Assembly: GCA_020636475.1 (NCBI GenBank) | Contig: JACJXU010000001.1 | Span: 682,001 to 746,000 of the forward strand | Length of the DNA: 64,000 nucleotides | Origin: Chitinophagales bacterium | Lineage (GTDB): Bacteria; Bacteroidota; Bacteroidia; Chitinophagales; UBA2359 | Direction: 5' to 3' | Shown: piece by piece, positions 17,844 through 25,986 of the stretch | Numbering within the stretch: the first letter of the stretch is position 1 | Layout of the letters: the number at the start of each line of letters is the position of its first letter | Notes under the pieces: generated by a model | Databases searched by the model: none | What the model saw: the letters and a program-made list of their open reading frames with translations, nothing else | What the model was told of the DNA's origin: nothing | Program-made: the position numbers and the translations under genes

Positions 17844-20573
17844 TTGACAGAATATCCTAAAGACATAAGATTCAAATACGGTTGGAGAAAATACCAGCAA
17901 AAAGTGCTTGACGACTTACAAGACCACTTAACTGACGGACATTTACACGTAATTGCTCCCCCAGGTTCGGGTAAGACAGTTTTAGGACTTGAAGTTGCTA
18001 TTCGACTAAATAAACCGACTTTAATTCTTGCCCCGACAATTGCAATTCGTAATCAATGGATACAACGTTTTTGTGAACTGTTCCTTCAAACTAACTTGAC
18101 ACCTGATTGGATTTCGAGAGACATTCGCAATCCAAAATTTATGACAGTTGTAACTTTTCAAGGTCTTCACGCAGCTTGTAACAATTGGAGAATTGACGAA
18201 GATGAACTTGAAAGCGAAGAAGAAGAAACAGAAAAAGTAAATGGAAATGGCAGAGCAACAAATCCCAATCTTGACAACATTGTTAGCGGACTAAAAGCAC
18301 AAAAAATAAAAACGATTGTAGTTGACGAAGCACACCATTTAAAAAATGAATGGTGGCAAACGCTGACAAAAGTTAAAGAAAAATTAGACCCGATTATTGT
18401 TGGCTTGACAGCCACACCGCCTTATGACGTTACAGCCACAGAATGGCAACGATACATTGACTTAAACGGACCTGTTGACACAGAAATTTCTGTTCCTGAA
18501 TTGGTAATTGAAGGCGATTTATGCCCTCATCAAGATTACGTTTATTTCACACTTCCGACAGAGAAAGAAAATCAAAGCATCGTTGATTTCAGACAAAACA
18601 TTGAAAAGCTTTTTCTGGAAATTAAAAGTGATGGGACAATCATTCAGGCAATCGAACAACATCCAATTTGGCAAAACCCGACAGAGCAGTTAGATTGGAT
18701 TTATAATAACCTCTCCTACTATTCAGCTTGTTTAATTTTTCTAAAAGCCAACGATAAAGAAATTCCCGAAATACATCTTGAAGTAATTGGAGATAAGAAA
18801 TTTGAAATTCCCAAACTTGATTACGAATGGATTGAAACGCTTTTGGATTTTTATCTCTACAAAGAAAAGGAACACTTTAAGACGTTTGAAAAACATCAAA
18901 AAGCCCTTGAAAACCGACTAAGAAGATACGGAGCAATTGAAAGAAGACAAATCAATTTTTCGCATAACAAGAGAGTTACAGGATTTTTGACTTCAAGCAT
19001 CAGCAAACTAAATGGCATCAAAGAAATTGTTGATTTTGAACACAAGAATTTAGGGAACAATTTGCGTTTAGTAATTCTTTCCGACTTCATCCGTAAAGAG
19101 TTTTATATCAACGCTTCTGACAACAATCTTGAACTAAATAAAATCGGTGTAATTCCAATCTTTGAAAAATTAAGGCGAGAAAACAAAGAGAACAAGAAAA
19201 TTGCTGTTTTGACAGGCTCAATGATAATCATTCCTGTTAGTGCCTATCCCGCATTTGAAGCCAAAGCTGCAAAATATGGTATTACACAAATCAACTATAA
19301 TCCTGTTCCATTTGACAATAATTACATTTTAATCAGCCAAACCGAGCAACTTAAACACGACATTGTTCACATAGTAACTCAAATCTTTCAGCGTGGAGAA
19401 ATTGAAGTTTTGATAGGAACAAAATCTTTGCTTGGAGAAGGTTGGGACGCTCCAGCAATCAATTCTTTAATCTTGGCAAGTTTTGTAGGTTCGTTTGTGC
19501 TCTCCAATCAAATGCGTGGCAGAGCCATTAGAACACAAAACGGAAATGGCGACAAGACAGGAAATATTTGGCATTTGGTCTGTATTGACCCCACTTCGCC
19601 AACAGGCGGAGACGATTTTGACTTACTAAAAAGACGTTTTAGGAGTTTCGTTGGTGTTTCATTCAAAGAAGAACCCGGAATTGAAAACGGAATAGGCAGA
19701 TTGAATTTGCCCGAAAACATTCACCATAAAGAAGAAGCAGAAAAGAAAAACCTTGAAATGTTTACCCACGCAGGTGACCGAGAAAGTTTGAAACAGCGTT
19801 GGAAAGAAGCATTGGCAACAGGTGTAAACCTTGAAGAAGAAATCAAAATTCCATTCCCCGAAGAAAGAGAATACAAGACTGTAAAGTCAATGTATCTAAA
19901 CAAGACAATTAAAAACCTATTGGCAACTTTAGGTTCAGGATTGGTTGGCTTTGGCTTAGAAAGTTTACAAGGATTTGGCAGAGCAGCAAGAAACATCAAA
20001 ACAATGCAAGACTTTTACCTATTCCTTGCTATTCTTGGAACTATTGGAATGACAATTTTCGGCAGACAGACTTACAAGACATTGAAACTGTATTTTAAAT
20101 ACCGTGACATTTCAAAAGACATACAACAAATCGGTGATGCTCTTTTAAATTCATTAGTTAAAGCAGGAGCAATTCGCACCGACAACTCAAAATTAAAAGT
20201 AGAAACCTCAGTTGACAATTGGGGTGCTGTTTATTGCCATTTAGAAGGTGGAACTACATTTGAAAAATCAACATTTATAAATGCACTTCAAGAAATAATT
20301 GCTCCAATTAACAACCCACGATATGTGATTATCAGAAAGAACAAATTTATGTTTTTCGTTAAGCAAAAAGACTATCATTCTGTACCAGAAATACTGGGAC
20401 GAAACAAAAATTTAGCTGAATATTTCCAAAGTGAATGGGAAAGACTTGTAGGAACTTGCGACTTGATTTTCACAAGGACAATTGACGGAAGAAAATTACT
20501 TTTGAACTCACGAGTAAAATCATTGGCGGCACAATTTAAAAACAAAGTAGAACACGTAAACAAATGGAGATGA
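17844..20573 (+). CDS. SF2 DEAH-box helicase-like protein with C-terminal membrane segments
   Basis: 909 residues from TTG 17844; this is the only standard start before an in-frame stop at 17826. Motif I APPGSGKT (residues 38-45), a stretch with eight acidic residues in a row nearby (about 118-130), motif II DEAH (161-164), motif III LTATPP (188-193), motif V GEGWDAPAIN (about 530) and motif VI QMRGRAIR (about 555). Beyond the helicase core are two hydrophobic helices (about 690-706 and 722-739, FYLFLAILGTIGMTIFG) and a soluble tail with YVIIRKNKFMFFVKQKDYH. Known: SF2 motifs mean ATP-driven nucleic-acid translocation or remodelling. Membrane attachment is unusual and inferred. It stands alone after the second 52-bp repeat. 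A defence or mobile-element role is possible but unproven. Confidence 0.82.
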   Translation: MTEYPKDIRFKYGWRKYQQKVLDDLQDHLTDGHLHVIAPPGSGKTVLGLEVAIRLNKPTLILAPTIAIRNQWIQRFCELFLQTNLTPDWISRDIRNPKFMTVVTFQGLHAACNNWRIDEDELESEEEETEKVNGNGRATNPNLDNIVSGLKAQKIKTIVVDEAHHLKNEWWQTLTKVKEKLDPIIVGLTATPPYDVTATEWQRYIDLNGPVDTEISVPELVIEGDLCPHQDYVYFTLPTEKENQSIVDFRQNIEKLFLEIKSDGTIIQAIEQHPIWQNPTEQLDWIYNNLSYYSACLIFLKANDKEIPEIHLEVIGDKKFEIPKLDYEWIETLLDFYLYKEKEHFKTFEKHQKALENRLRRYGAIERRQINFSHNKRVTGFLTSSISKLNGIKEIVDFEHKNLGNNLRLVILSDFIRKEFYINASDNNLELNKIGVIPIFEKLRRENKENKKIAVLTGSMIIIPVSAYPAFEAKAAKYGITQINYNPVPFDNNYILISQTEQLKHDIVHIVTQIFQRGEIEVLIGTKSLLGEGWDAPAINSLILASFVGSFVLSNQMRGRAIRTQNGNGDKTGNIWHLVCIDPTSPTGGDDFDLLKRRFRSFVGVSFKEEPGIENGIGRLNLPENIHHKEEAEKKNLEMFTHAGDRESLKQRWKEALATGVNLEEEIKIPFPEEREYKTVKSMYLNKTIKNLLATLGSGLVGFGLESLQGFGRAARNIKTMQDFYLFLAILGTIGMTIFGRQTYKTLKLYFKYRDISKDIQQIGDALLNSLVKAGAIRTDNSKLKVETSVDNWGAVYCHLEGGTTFEKSTFINALQEIIAPINNPRYVIIRKNKFMFFVKQKDYHSVPEILGRNKNLAEYFQSEWERLVGTCDLIFTRTIDGRKLLLNSRVKSLAAQFKNKVEHVNKWR

Positions 20574-20722
20574 CAAGAAAACCTACGCCCAAACGCAAAA
20601 TCCCAAAACCATTCACAACAAACCTCAAAACACAAATAATTCAAAATTTATCGATAAATTTATATAAGTATCATTCAAAAAATTAGAAAAAGAATAAAAA
20701 AACATACAAATAAAAACAGAAT

Positions 20723-21292
20723 ATGCGTAAATTAAAATTACAAGTTCAGATAAGTGTTGACGGTTTTATTTCAGGACAAAATGGCGAAATGGATTGGCTG
20801 TGTTATCCTTGGACAGACGACATTCAAGATTATGTAAATGAAATTACCGAACCTGTGGACACAATTCTTTTAGGTAGAAAATTAGCCGAAGGTTTTATTC
20901 CTCATTGGCAAAATGTAGCCAACAATCCACAAGACCCTGATTACAAAGGCGGACTAATATTTACTGCTACACCTAAAATTGTATTTACCAAAACAATACG
21001 CAAATCTCTTTGGGACAATACCGCAGTAGCAAACGGAGAACTTGCGGACGAAATAAACAAACTGAAAAATCAAGACGGCAAAGACATTATTGTTTATGGC
21101 GGGGGAACATTTGTAACTTCATTAATCAATGCAGGACTCATTGGCGAGTTTCATTTGTTCATAAATCCTACTGTAATAGGAAACGGAATGACCATCTTCA
21201 AGGGAATAGACAAGAATCTAAACCTTAAACTAAAATTAGTAAAACAATTTGACTGTGGAATTGCCTTGACTTGCTACGAGCTTTCTAAATAA
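20723..21292 (+). CDS. RibD C-terminal/dihydrofolate-reductase-like family protein
   Basis: 189 residues. LQVQISVDGFISGQNGEMDW is the typical opening of the dihydrofolate reductase-like YyaP/YwjB group; ILLGRKLAEGF, ATPKIVFTKTI, IIVYGGGTFVTSLINAGLI and FHLFINPTVIGNGMTIF follow in the family order (NADPH-binding Gly-rich loop, closing strand). Known: distant relatives of RibD reductase, cytoplasmic, physiological substrate mostly unknown. The gene ends the accessory island and stands alone. Confidence 0.88.
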   Translation: MRKLKLQVQISVDGFISGQNGEMDWLCYPWTDDIQDYVNEITEPVDTILLGRKLAEGFIPHWQNVANNPQDPDYKGGLIFTATPKIVFTKTIRKSLWDNTAVANGELADEINKLKNQDGKDIIVYGGGTFVTSLINAGLIGEFHLFINPTVIGNGMTIFKGIDKNLNLKLKLVKQFDCGIALTCYELSK

Positions 21293-21505
21293 GGTAACTA
21301 CAATGTTTGTTACTCACAAGAACAGAGTAAATATCAAATTGAACGACAGAGGTTCATTTTCTTGTCGCAAAACTATTTTTTATTTGCATAAAAAATGTAC
21401 ATTAGCCAACAAAAAATGGTTTTGATTGTGATATTGCAAAATTGAAAGTTTTTAGGCTTTCTTTTCTGCTCCTTCGCAGAACCACTCCATCTTTCAAGCT
21501 TTTCT

Positions 21506-22807
21506 ATGCGCCAATACCAAACTTTCTCCCTACCACAAGCAAAAATCTCCCTTTGGAAACAGCGAATTTTACTTTGGTCTAATCGCCAAAACCCTTGCTT
21601 TTACTACGATTCCAACCACTACGCTCACGACCAACACCGCCAATACGAACTCCTTTTTGCCAGCGGCAGCAAACAAACGCTTTCCTTGCACCCTGGAAAC
21701 ACTTTTGCCCAATTACAACAGTTTCACCAACAAATTCACGATTGGCTGTTTGGCTACATCGCCTACGACACCAAAAACGAAATCGAAAATCTTCATTCAC
21801 AAAACACCGACCGTTTAGGTTTCGACGATTTGTACTTTGTACAGCCGCAAACGGTAGGTTTTTTGCAACACAATCAACTCACCATAGGCAGTTGGGACGA
21901 AAATCCCGAAACCATTTTTCGCACAATACAAAAAATTCGCCCAAAGCATTTTTTTACCCAAAAAGCAAACGCCCCCCAAGCAATTTTACAACAAAATATG
22001 TCGCGCGAAGCCTATTTGGAAAAAGTAGCTGCCATTATCCGGCACATTCGCAGCGGCGATGTATATGAACTCAATTTGTGCATCGAATTTTTCTATGAAA
22101 ACTTTGCCACCAATCCACTCTTACTTTTTCATCAATTAAATACGTACAGCCCTGCGCCTTTTGCAGCTTTCGTCAAAACAAGTCCGCATTACGTGCTTTG
22201 TGCCAGCCCCGAGCGTTTTTTACAGAAAAAAAACCAACAACTTATTTCTCAACCGATAAAAGGTACGATTGCACGGGCAAAAAATGTAACCGATGATAAT
22301 TTACAAAAAGAAATTTTACAGAAAAATCCCAAAGAGCGCGCCGAAAATATAATGATAGTGGACTTAGTGCGCAACGACCTGAGCAAACACGCGCTTGCGG
22401 GAAGCATTGAAGTAGAAGAATTGCTTGCCTGCTACACTTTTGCCCACGTACATCAACTCATTTCTACGATAAAAGCCGAAATCTCGCCCAATGTTCCTTT
22501 TAGTCAAGTTATAAAAGATGCTTTCCCGATGGGTTCGATGACGGGCGCACCCAAAATAAGCGCGATGCAACTGATAGAACAATACGAAAACAGTCGCCGA
22601 GCGGTGTATTCCGGTGCGCTGGGCTACATAGACCCACAAGCCAATTTCGATTTTAGTGTAGTAATTCGCAGCCTTTTATACAATGCCGAGCGGCAATATT
22701 TGTCTATGCACGCCGGCAGCGCCATCACTTTCGATTCCGTAGCTACACAAGAATACGAAGAGTGTCTGCTAAAAGCGCATAGCAGTTTGCAGGCATTGTT
22801 TCACTAA
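21506..22807 (+). CDS. pabB: Aminodeoxychorismate synthase component I (PabB)
   Basis: 433 residues. The chorismate-binding domain fills the C-terminal two thirds: SGDVYELNLCIEF, CASPERFL, QPIKGTIARA (about residue 248), ENIMIVDLVRNDLSK, FPMGSMTGAPKISAMQLIE, HAGSAITFDS and EEC. The PIKGT lysine is the feature that separates PabB-type from anthranilate-type synthases (PIAGT). Known reaction: chorismate + glutamine to 4-amino-4-deoxychorismate, for folate. No pabA or pabC is adjacent. The gene converges on porT, 7 nt apart. Confidence 0.92.
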   Translation: MRQYQTFSLPQAKISLWKQRILLWSNRQNPCFYYDSNHYAHDQHRQYELLFASGSKQTLSLHPGNTFAQLQQFHQQIHDWLFGYIAYDTKNEIENLHSQNTDRLGFDDLYFVQPQTVGFLQHNQLTIGSWDENPETIFRTIQKIRPKHFFTQKANAPQAILQQNMSREAYLEKVAAIIRHIRSGDVYELNLCIEFFYENFATNPLLLFHQLNTYSPAPFAAFVKTSPHYVLCASPERFLQKKNQQLISQPIKGTIARAKNVTDDNLQKEILQKNPKERAENIMIVDLVRNDLSKHALAGSIEVEELLACYTFAHVHQLISTIKAEISPNVPFSQVIKDAFPMGSMTGAPKISAMQLIEQYENSRRAVYSGALGYIDPQANFDFSVVIRSLLYNAERQYLSMHAGSAITFDSVATQEYEECLLKAHSSLQALFH

Positions 22808-22814
22808 AAAAATT

Positions 22815-23549
22815 TTAGCCCTCGAACTGTATGGAAACTGTAATAGTGCGCGAGCGCAAAGCTCCGAGTACTTCGGAGTAGCGATAATTGTCGGTGGGAA
22901 CGTGTACATTGTTCAAGCCGCGGGCGATTTTTATTTCGGGCGAAAAAATAAACATCGGGAAATAGAAATTGAAACCAAAACCTACTTCGCCCGACCAGTC
23001 GTATTTTCCTAATTTGACAATATCGTTGGCGCGGCGTTTTTTGGAATTAGAGGCGAGGTCGTAGTCGAGGCGGATACCTGCCATAATGTAAAAGCGAAAA
23101 TTATCGTTGAAACGGTCACTTTTATATTTGAGCGATAGCGGGAAATCGAAATAAATGGACTCGATGGTATTGGTAAAAGTGGAGTCGGCAAAATTGGTAA
23201 TTTCGGTGTAGCGCAATTTTTTTTCGGCAAAAACCAAAGTCGGAATAAAGCGCAAATCTAAGCGTTTGGCAAGTTTTAGATTGGAAATAATCCCCAAATT
23301 GAAACCCGGCGTAGTGGGCGATTCCACTACTTTTATGCTGTCGTTGTTGATAAAATCCGCCGAATGTTCAATATCAAAACGCGTGCTGTTGTAGCCCATT
23401 AAAAAGCCGAAATAAACTTTTTTGTAGTCGTGGTCAGCTAAGTTTTTCTGTCCGAAAAGGGCAGTACTTCCGCTTATCATTATCAAAATTGCAACAATTA
23501 TTTGTCGGCAATATACAGTGTGCTGATGCCAAATGTGAGTGTTTTGCAT
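22815..23549 (-). CDS. porT: PorT-like outer membrane beta-barrel protein, type IX secretion
   Basis: 244 residues if the ATG at 23549 is used. That start overlaps ubiE by 52 nt; a GTG at 23516 would shorten the N-terminus and reduce the overlap. A signal peptide follows (IIVAILIMISGSTALFGQ), then alternating strands of an outer-membrane barrel (KKVYFGFLMGYNSTRFDI, DLRFIPTLVFAEKKLRY, IYFDFPLSLKYKSDR, FYIMAGIRLDYDL, GEVGFGFNFYFPMFIFSPEI). As I recall, porT next to ubiE is a recurring arrangement in Bacteroidota. Known: PorT is a T9SS component. This matches the T9SS cargo genes elsewhere in the window. Confidence 0.85.
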   Translation of the reverse strand: MQNTHIWHQHTVYCRQIIVAILIMISGSTALFGQKNLADHDYKKVYFGFLMGYNSTRFDIEHSADFINNDSIKVVESPTTPGFNLGIISNLKLAKRLDLRFIPTLVFAEKKLRYTEITNFADSTFTNTIESIYFDFPLSLKYKSDRFNDNFRFYIMAGIRLDYDLASNSKKRRANDIVKLGKYDWSGEVGFGFNFYFPMFIFSPEIKIARGLNNVHVPTDNYRYSEVLGALRSRTITVSIQFEG

Positions 23550-24223
23550 TGAATGTTTTTAAATCCTATGTTTAATAAAATATCACAAAAATCTTTTCCT
23601 TCGGGAAAAACTGCCACCGATTCGGGCAAGTAAGTATAAGCTCTATTATCTTTACTAACGAACTTTCCTATGGTAGGTAGTATATTTTTGAAATAAAAAT
23701 TGAAAATTTGTTTTACAGGAAAGTTGTGGGGGCGCGAAAATTCCAAAATCGCTACTCTCCCACCCTTGCGCAATACGCGGTACATTTCGGACAATCCTTT
23801 TTCCAAGTTTTCGAAGTTGCGCACGCCAAAGGCTACGGTTACAGCGTCGAAGTCAGCTTCGTGGAAAGGCAAGTTTTCGCTATCGCCGAGTTGCAAACTT
23901 ATCACATCGGCGTAGGGTTTTATTTTTTCTTGCCCTTTTGCCAGCATATCTTTGGAAATATCAATGCCCACAATGCGTTTGGGTTGTAGTTTTAGGGCTT
24001 CCAGTGCCAAATCTGCTGTGCCTGTGGCGACATCCAAAATAGCTTGTGGTTGTATGGCAGCAAGCGACTGAATGGTTTTTCGCCGCCAGATTCGGTCTAT
24101 TCCCAGCGATAAAAAGTGATTTAAAAAATCGTATTGGGCGGCAATATTGTTAAACATTTCCGCCACTTGTTCTTTCTTAGAATTTTCGCTTCCGTAAGGC
24201 GTTACATTGGTTTTTTGGGGCAA
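23498..24223 (-). CDS. ubiE: Demethylmenaquinone methyltransferase
   Basis: 241 residues. MenG/UbiE motifs: EMFNNIAAQYDFLNHFLSLGIDRIWRR (start of the family domain, split here only in description), ILDVATGTADLAL (SAM site), VGIDISKDMLAKG, QLGDSENLPFHEADFDAVTV, FGVRNFENLEKGLSEMYRVL. Known reaction: C-methylation of demethylmenaquinol in menaquinone synthesis, the respiratory quinone of this phylum. The gene overlaps porT and has a -7 element about 54 nt upstream. Confidence 0.95.
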   Translation of the reverse strand: MPQKTNVTPYGSENSKKEQVAEMFNNIAAQYDFLNHFLSLGIDRIWRRKTIQSLAAIQPQAILDVATGTADLALEALKLQPKRIVGIDISKDMLAKGQEKIKPYADVISLQLGDSENLPFHEADFDAVTVAFGVRNFENLEKGLSEMYRVLRKGGRVAILEFSRPHNFPVKQIFNFYFKNILPTIGKFVSKDNRAYTYLPESVAVFPEGKDFCDILLNIGFKNIQCKTLTFGISTLYIADK

Positions 24224-24276
24224 AATATCTGTATTTTATTTCAAAAAAAAGCATATCTATTTCAGATTTTGCGGTG

Positions 24277-24284
24277 CAAAGATA
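24277..24284 (-). promoter_or_regulatory. Candidate -7 element (TATCTTTG) for ubiE-porT
   Basis: TATCTTTGCA on the minus strand fits TAnnTTTG, about 54 nt before the ubiE start. No exact -33 element was found. Confidence 0.45.
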
Positions 24285-24435
24285 ATATTTTACCTACGTT
24301 TGCACACTTTTATCCTTCAAAATAAGTAACGCTACTCTTTTCTTATACGAATGAATTTCCGATTTCCGAGCGTTTGCTATTTTATACCAAAATTGCACGA
24401 AAAATGCTTATCGTTTTAGGTATTATTAAGTGTAA

Positions 24436-25251
24436 TACCAAAACCGTATGAAGGTTGCGTATAGCTTTAGGTATCTGCCCTGCAAGTTTGGGTACAGAAG
24501 TATGCTTTGGGCTTCTTCATTTTCTTTGCTTGTCCAAAGAAAACGAAGCAAAAGAAACGACACTTTTTTCAAGGTATTTTTGCCCTTGCAGGGCAAAACC
24601 GCAGTTCTTTGGCTAAATTTTTTCCAAGGCTTCAAATATTTTTAACGCCAAAAAACTACTATACGGCGAAAAAGATTTTTTATCCCTTTGCTTATACGAA
24701 ATTTCCGTATCGGCTTAGGTGTTATTTTGTGTAAGTAGCTGCCCCGCAACTTGAGACTTCTTCATTTTCTTTGCTTGTCCAAAGAAAACGAAGCAAAAGA
24801 AACGACACTTTTTTCAAGGTATTTTTGCCCTTGCAGGCAAAACCGCAGCTTTTGGCTAAATTTTTTCCAAGGCTTCAAAATATTTTTAACGCCAAAAAAC
24901 TACTATACGGCGAAAAAAGATTTTTTATCCCTTTTGCTTATACGAAATTTCCGTATCGGCTTAGGTGTTATTTTGTGTAAGTAGCTGCCCCGCAACTTGA
25001 GACTTCTTCATTTTCTTTGCTTGTCCAAAGAAAACGAAGCAAAAGAAACGACACTTTTTTCAAGGTATTTTTGCCCTTGCAGGGCAAAACCGCAGCTTTT
25101 TGGCTAAATTTTTTCCAAGGCTTCAAATATTTTTAACGCCCAAATGCTGCTATACGGCGAAAAAAGATTTTTAAACTTTTCTTATACAAAAACTATGTAC
25201 ATGAAGAGGGTTTTTACTTTTTTAATACGCAATGATAATTCCGTTTTGGTA
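24436..25251 (+). mobile_element. Inner MITE-like element with three tandem bodies, nested in the older copy
   Basis: 816 bp bounded by imperfect inverted repeats, about 21 of 28 positions alike (left TACCAAAACCG...GGTTGCGTAT; right, reversed, TACCAAAACGG...ATTGCGTATT). Flanked by TAA on both sides (24433-24435 and 25252-25254). The first body starts at 24512; the next two follow at 24757 and 25003, spacing 245 and 246 bp. No transposase is encoded; the short ORFs in it are frames of the repeat. Confidence 0.82.
24512..25195 (+). repeat. Three tandem units of about 245 bp
   Basis: Units start at 24512, 24757 and 25003 with TTCTTCATTTTCTTTGCTTG. Each has a TTTTCTTTG/CAAAGAAAA hairpin (6-nt loop) and a TTTTGCCCT/AGGGCAAAA hairpin (3-nt loop; one G is missing in unit 2), then CTATACGGCGAAAAA. 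The joints between units (TATACGAAATTTCCGTATCG) are themselves inverted repeats that resemble fused element ends. Confidence 0.85.
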
Positions 25252-25359
25252 TAAGTACTCGCCCCGCAACTTTGGGAGTAAAACTTTGCTTGAGGATTCT
25301 TCATTTTCTTTGCTTGTCCAAAGAAAACGACACTTTTTTATCCCTTTTGCTTTTATCCA

Positions 25360-25986
25360 CTAATCACGGTCGTGCAAACCTTTACCTGCCAATATTTGCG
25401 CTTTGTACTTTTGTATTCTTGCCATACGGGTTTTGCTTTGTTTTGGGGCGGCAAAATACAAGACATAGCCTCTTTTTCGCCCTTGCGTAAGTGCTTCAAA
25501 CGCAAAATTTAGGAGATTATCCTTTGCTAAAGTATTCGTTAATTCTTCGGGATAAATGAGTTCATCTTTTTCAACAAAAGATACTTTTTCTCCTTGTTTC
25601 TCCAATTCAATGGCTTCTTTGATATAGTTTTCAATCGTCTTATGGATTGCTTGTATTTGCGGAACGCTAGTAGACCGAAGTTGTCGTACTGCCTGTGAGT
25701 TGTCGCCGGGTTTTGTGAGCAAGGTTTCAGTGTCTTTCAATAAAGTCCCCTTAAAAAAAGCAATGGCACAGTATTCCTTAAAAGCAGTGAGCAATAATAC
25801 ATTTTTCTCCTGAAAAGTATAGCAGGGTACGCTCCATTTAAGCTCTTCTTTCAAGCCAGTAGAGAGGATTATCTTTCTTAACAACAGCAGCTCTTCCGCC
25901 CAGTGGTGTACTTTGCATTCCGGCGTGCCGCCCAAAGAACAACGCCCACAACCGTTTGCGAAGTAGTTTTCAATTTCAGGGCTCAT
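25360..25986 (-). CDS. YdeI/OmdA-like DUF1801-family protein
   Basis: 208 residues. The first part (LRKIILSTGLKEELKWSVPCY, NVLLLTAFKEYCAIAFFKG) is the DUF1801/YdhG-like fold. The second part (EELTNTLAKDNLLNFAFEAL, GRKRGYVLYFAAPKQSKTR, RIQKYKAQILAGKGLHDR) is the YdeI-type C-terminal helix bundle. An N-terminal C-x2-C-x7-C pattern (CGRCSLGGTPEC) is present in this lineage. Function is not established; often annotated as bacteriocin-protection-like. Its ATG overlaps the TGA of a small upstream ORF (TCAT on plus, 25983-25986). Confidence 0.85.
   Translation of the reverse strand: MSPEIENYFANGCGRCSLGGTPECKVHHWAEELLLLRKIILSTGLKEELKWSVPCYTFQEKNVLLLTAFKEYCAIAFFKGTLLKDTETLLTKPGDNSQAVRQLRSTSVPQIQAIHKTIENYIKEAIELEKQGEKVSFVEKDELIYPEELTNTLAKDNLLNFAFEALTQGRKRGYVLYFAAPKQSKTRMARIQKYKAQILAGKGLHDRD

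Larger units (their letters stand above)
24385..25355 (+). mobile_element. Older MITE-like copy, interrupted by a younger copy and missing its right end
   Basis: The left end (24385-24435) begins TACCAAAATTGC and continues TTTTAGGTATTATTAAG, aligning with the corresponding end of the 15990-16288 copy (TTTAGGAATTATTAAAGGTAA). Its continuation resumes at 25252 (TAAGTACTCGCCCCGCAAC), exactly as in that copy (TAAGTATCTGCCTCGCAA), after the inner element. The body then has an internal deletion: ACACTTTTTT joins directly to TATCCCTTTTGCTT, apparently at a T run, which removes the TTTTGCCC hairpin. It fades out just before the stop codon of the YdeI-like gene (25360). Confidence 0.75.

Noticed and set aside
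20644..20661. 18-bp palindrome AAATTTATCGATAAATTT before the RibD-like gene
   Set aside because: Very AT-rich context makes such a palindrome likely by chance; no T run and no known operator match.
24512..25195. Possible CRISPR array
   Set aside because: Units are about 245 bp and contiguous, with no short repeats separated by unique spacers, and no cas genes are present.
24426..25490. Several ORFs of 65-77 codons with shared peptides such as FFACPKKTKQKK and LLVQRKRSKRNDTFF
   Set aside because: They are different frames of the tandem element units, shift frame between units and have no start-site or codon signal; the same peptides recur in the 15969-16205 copy only because the DNA repeats.
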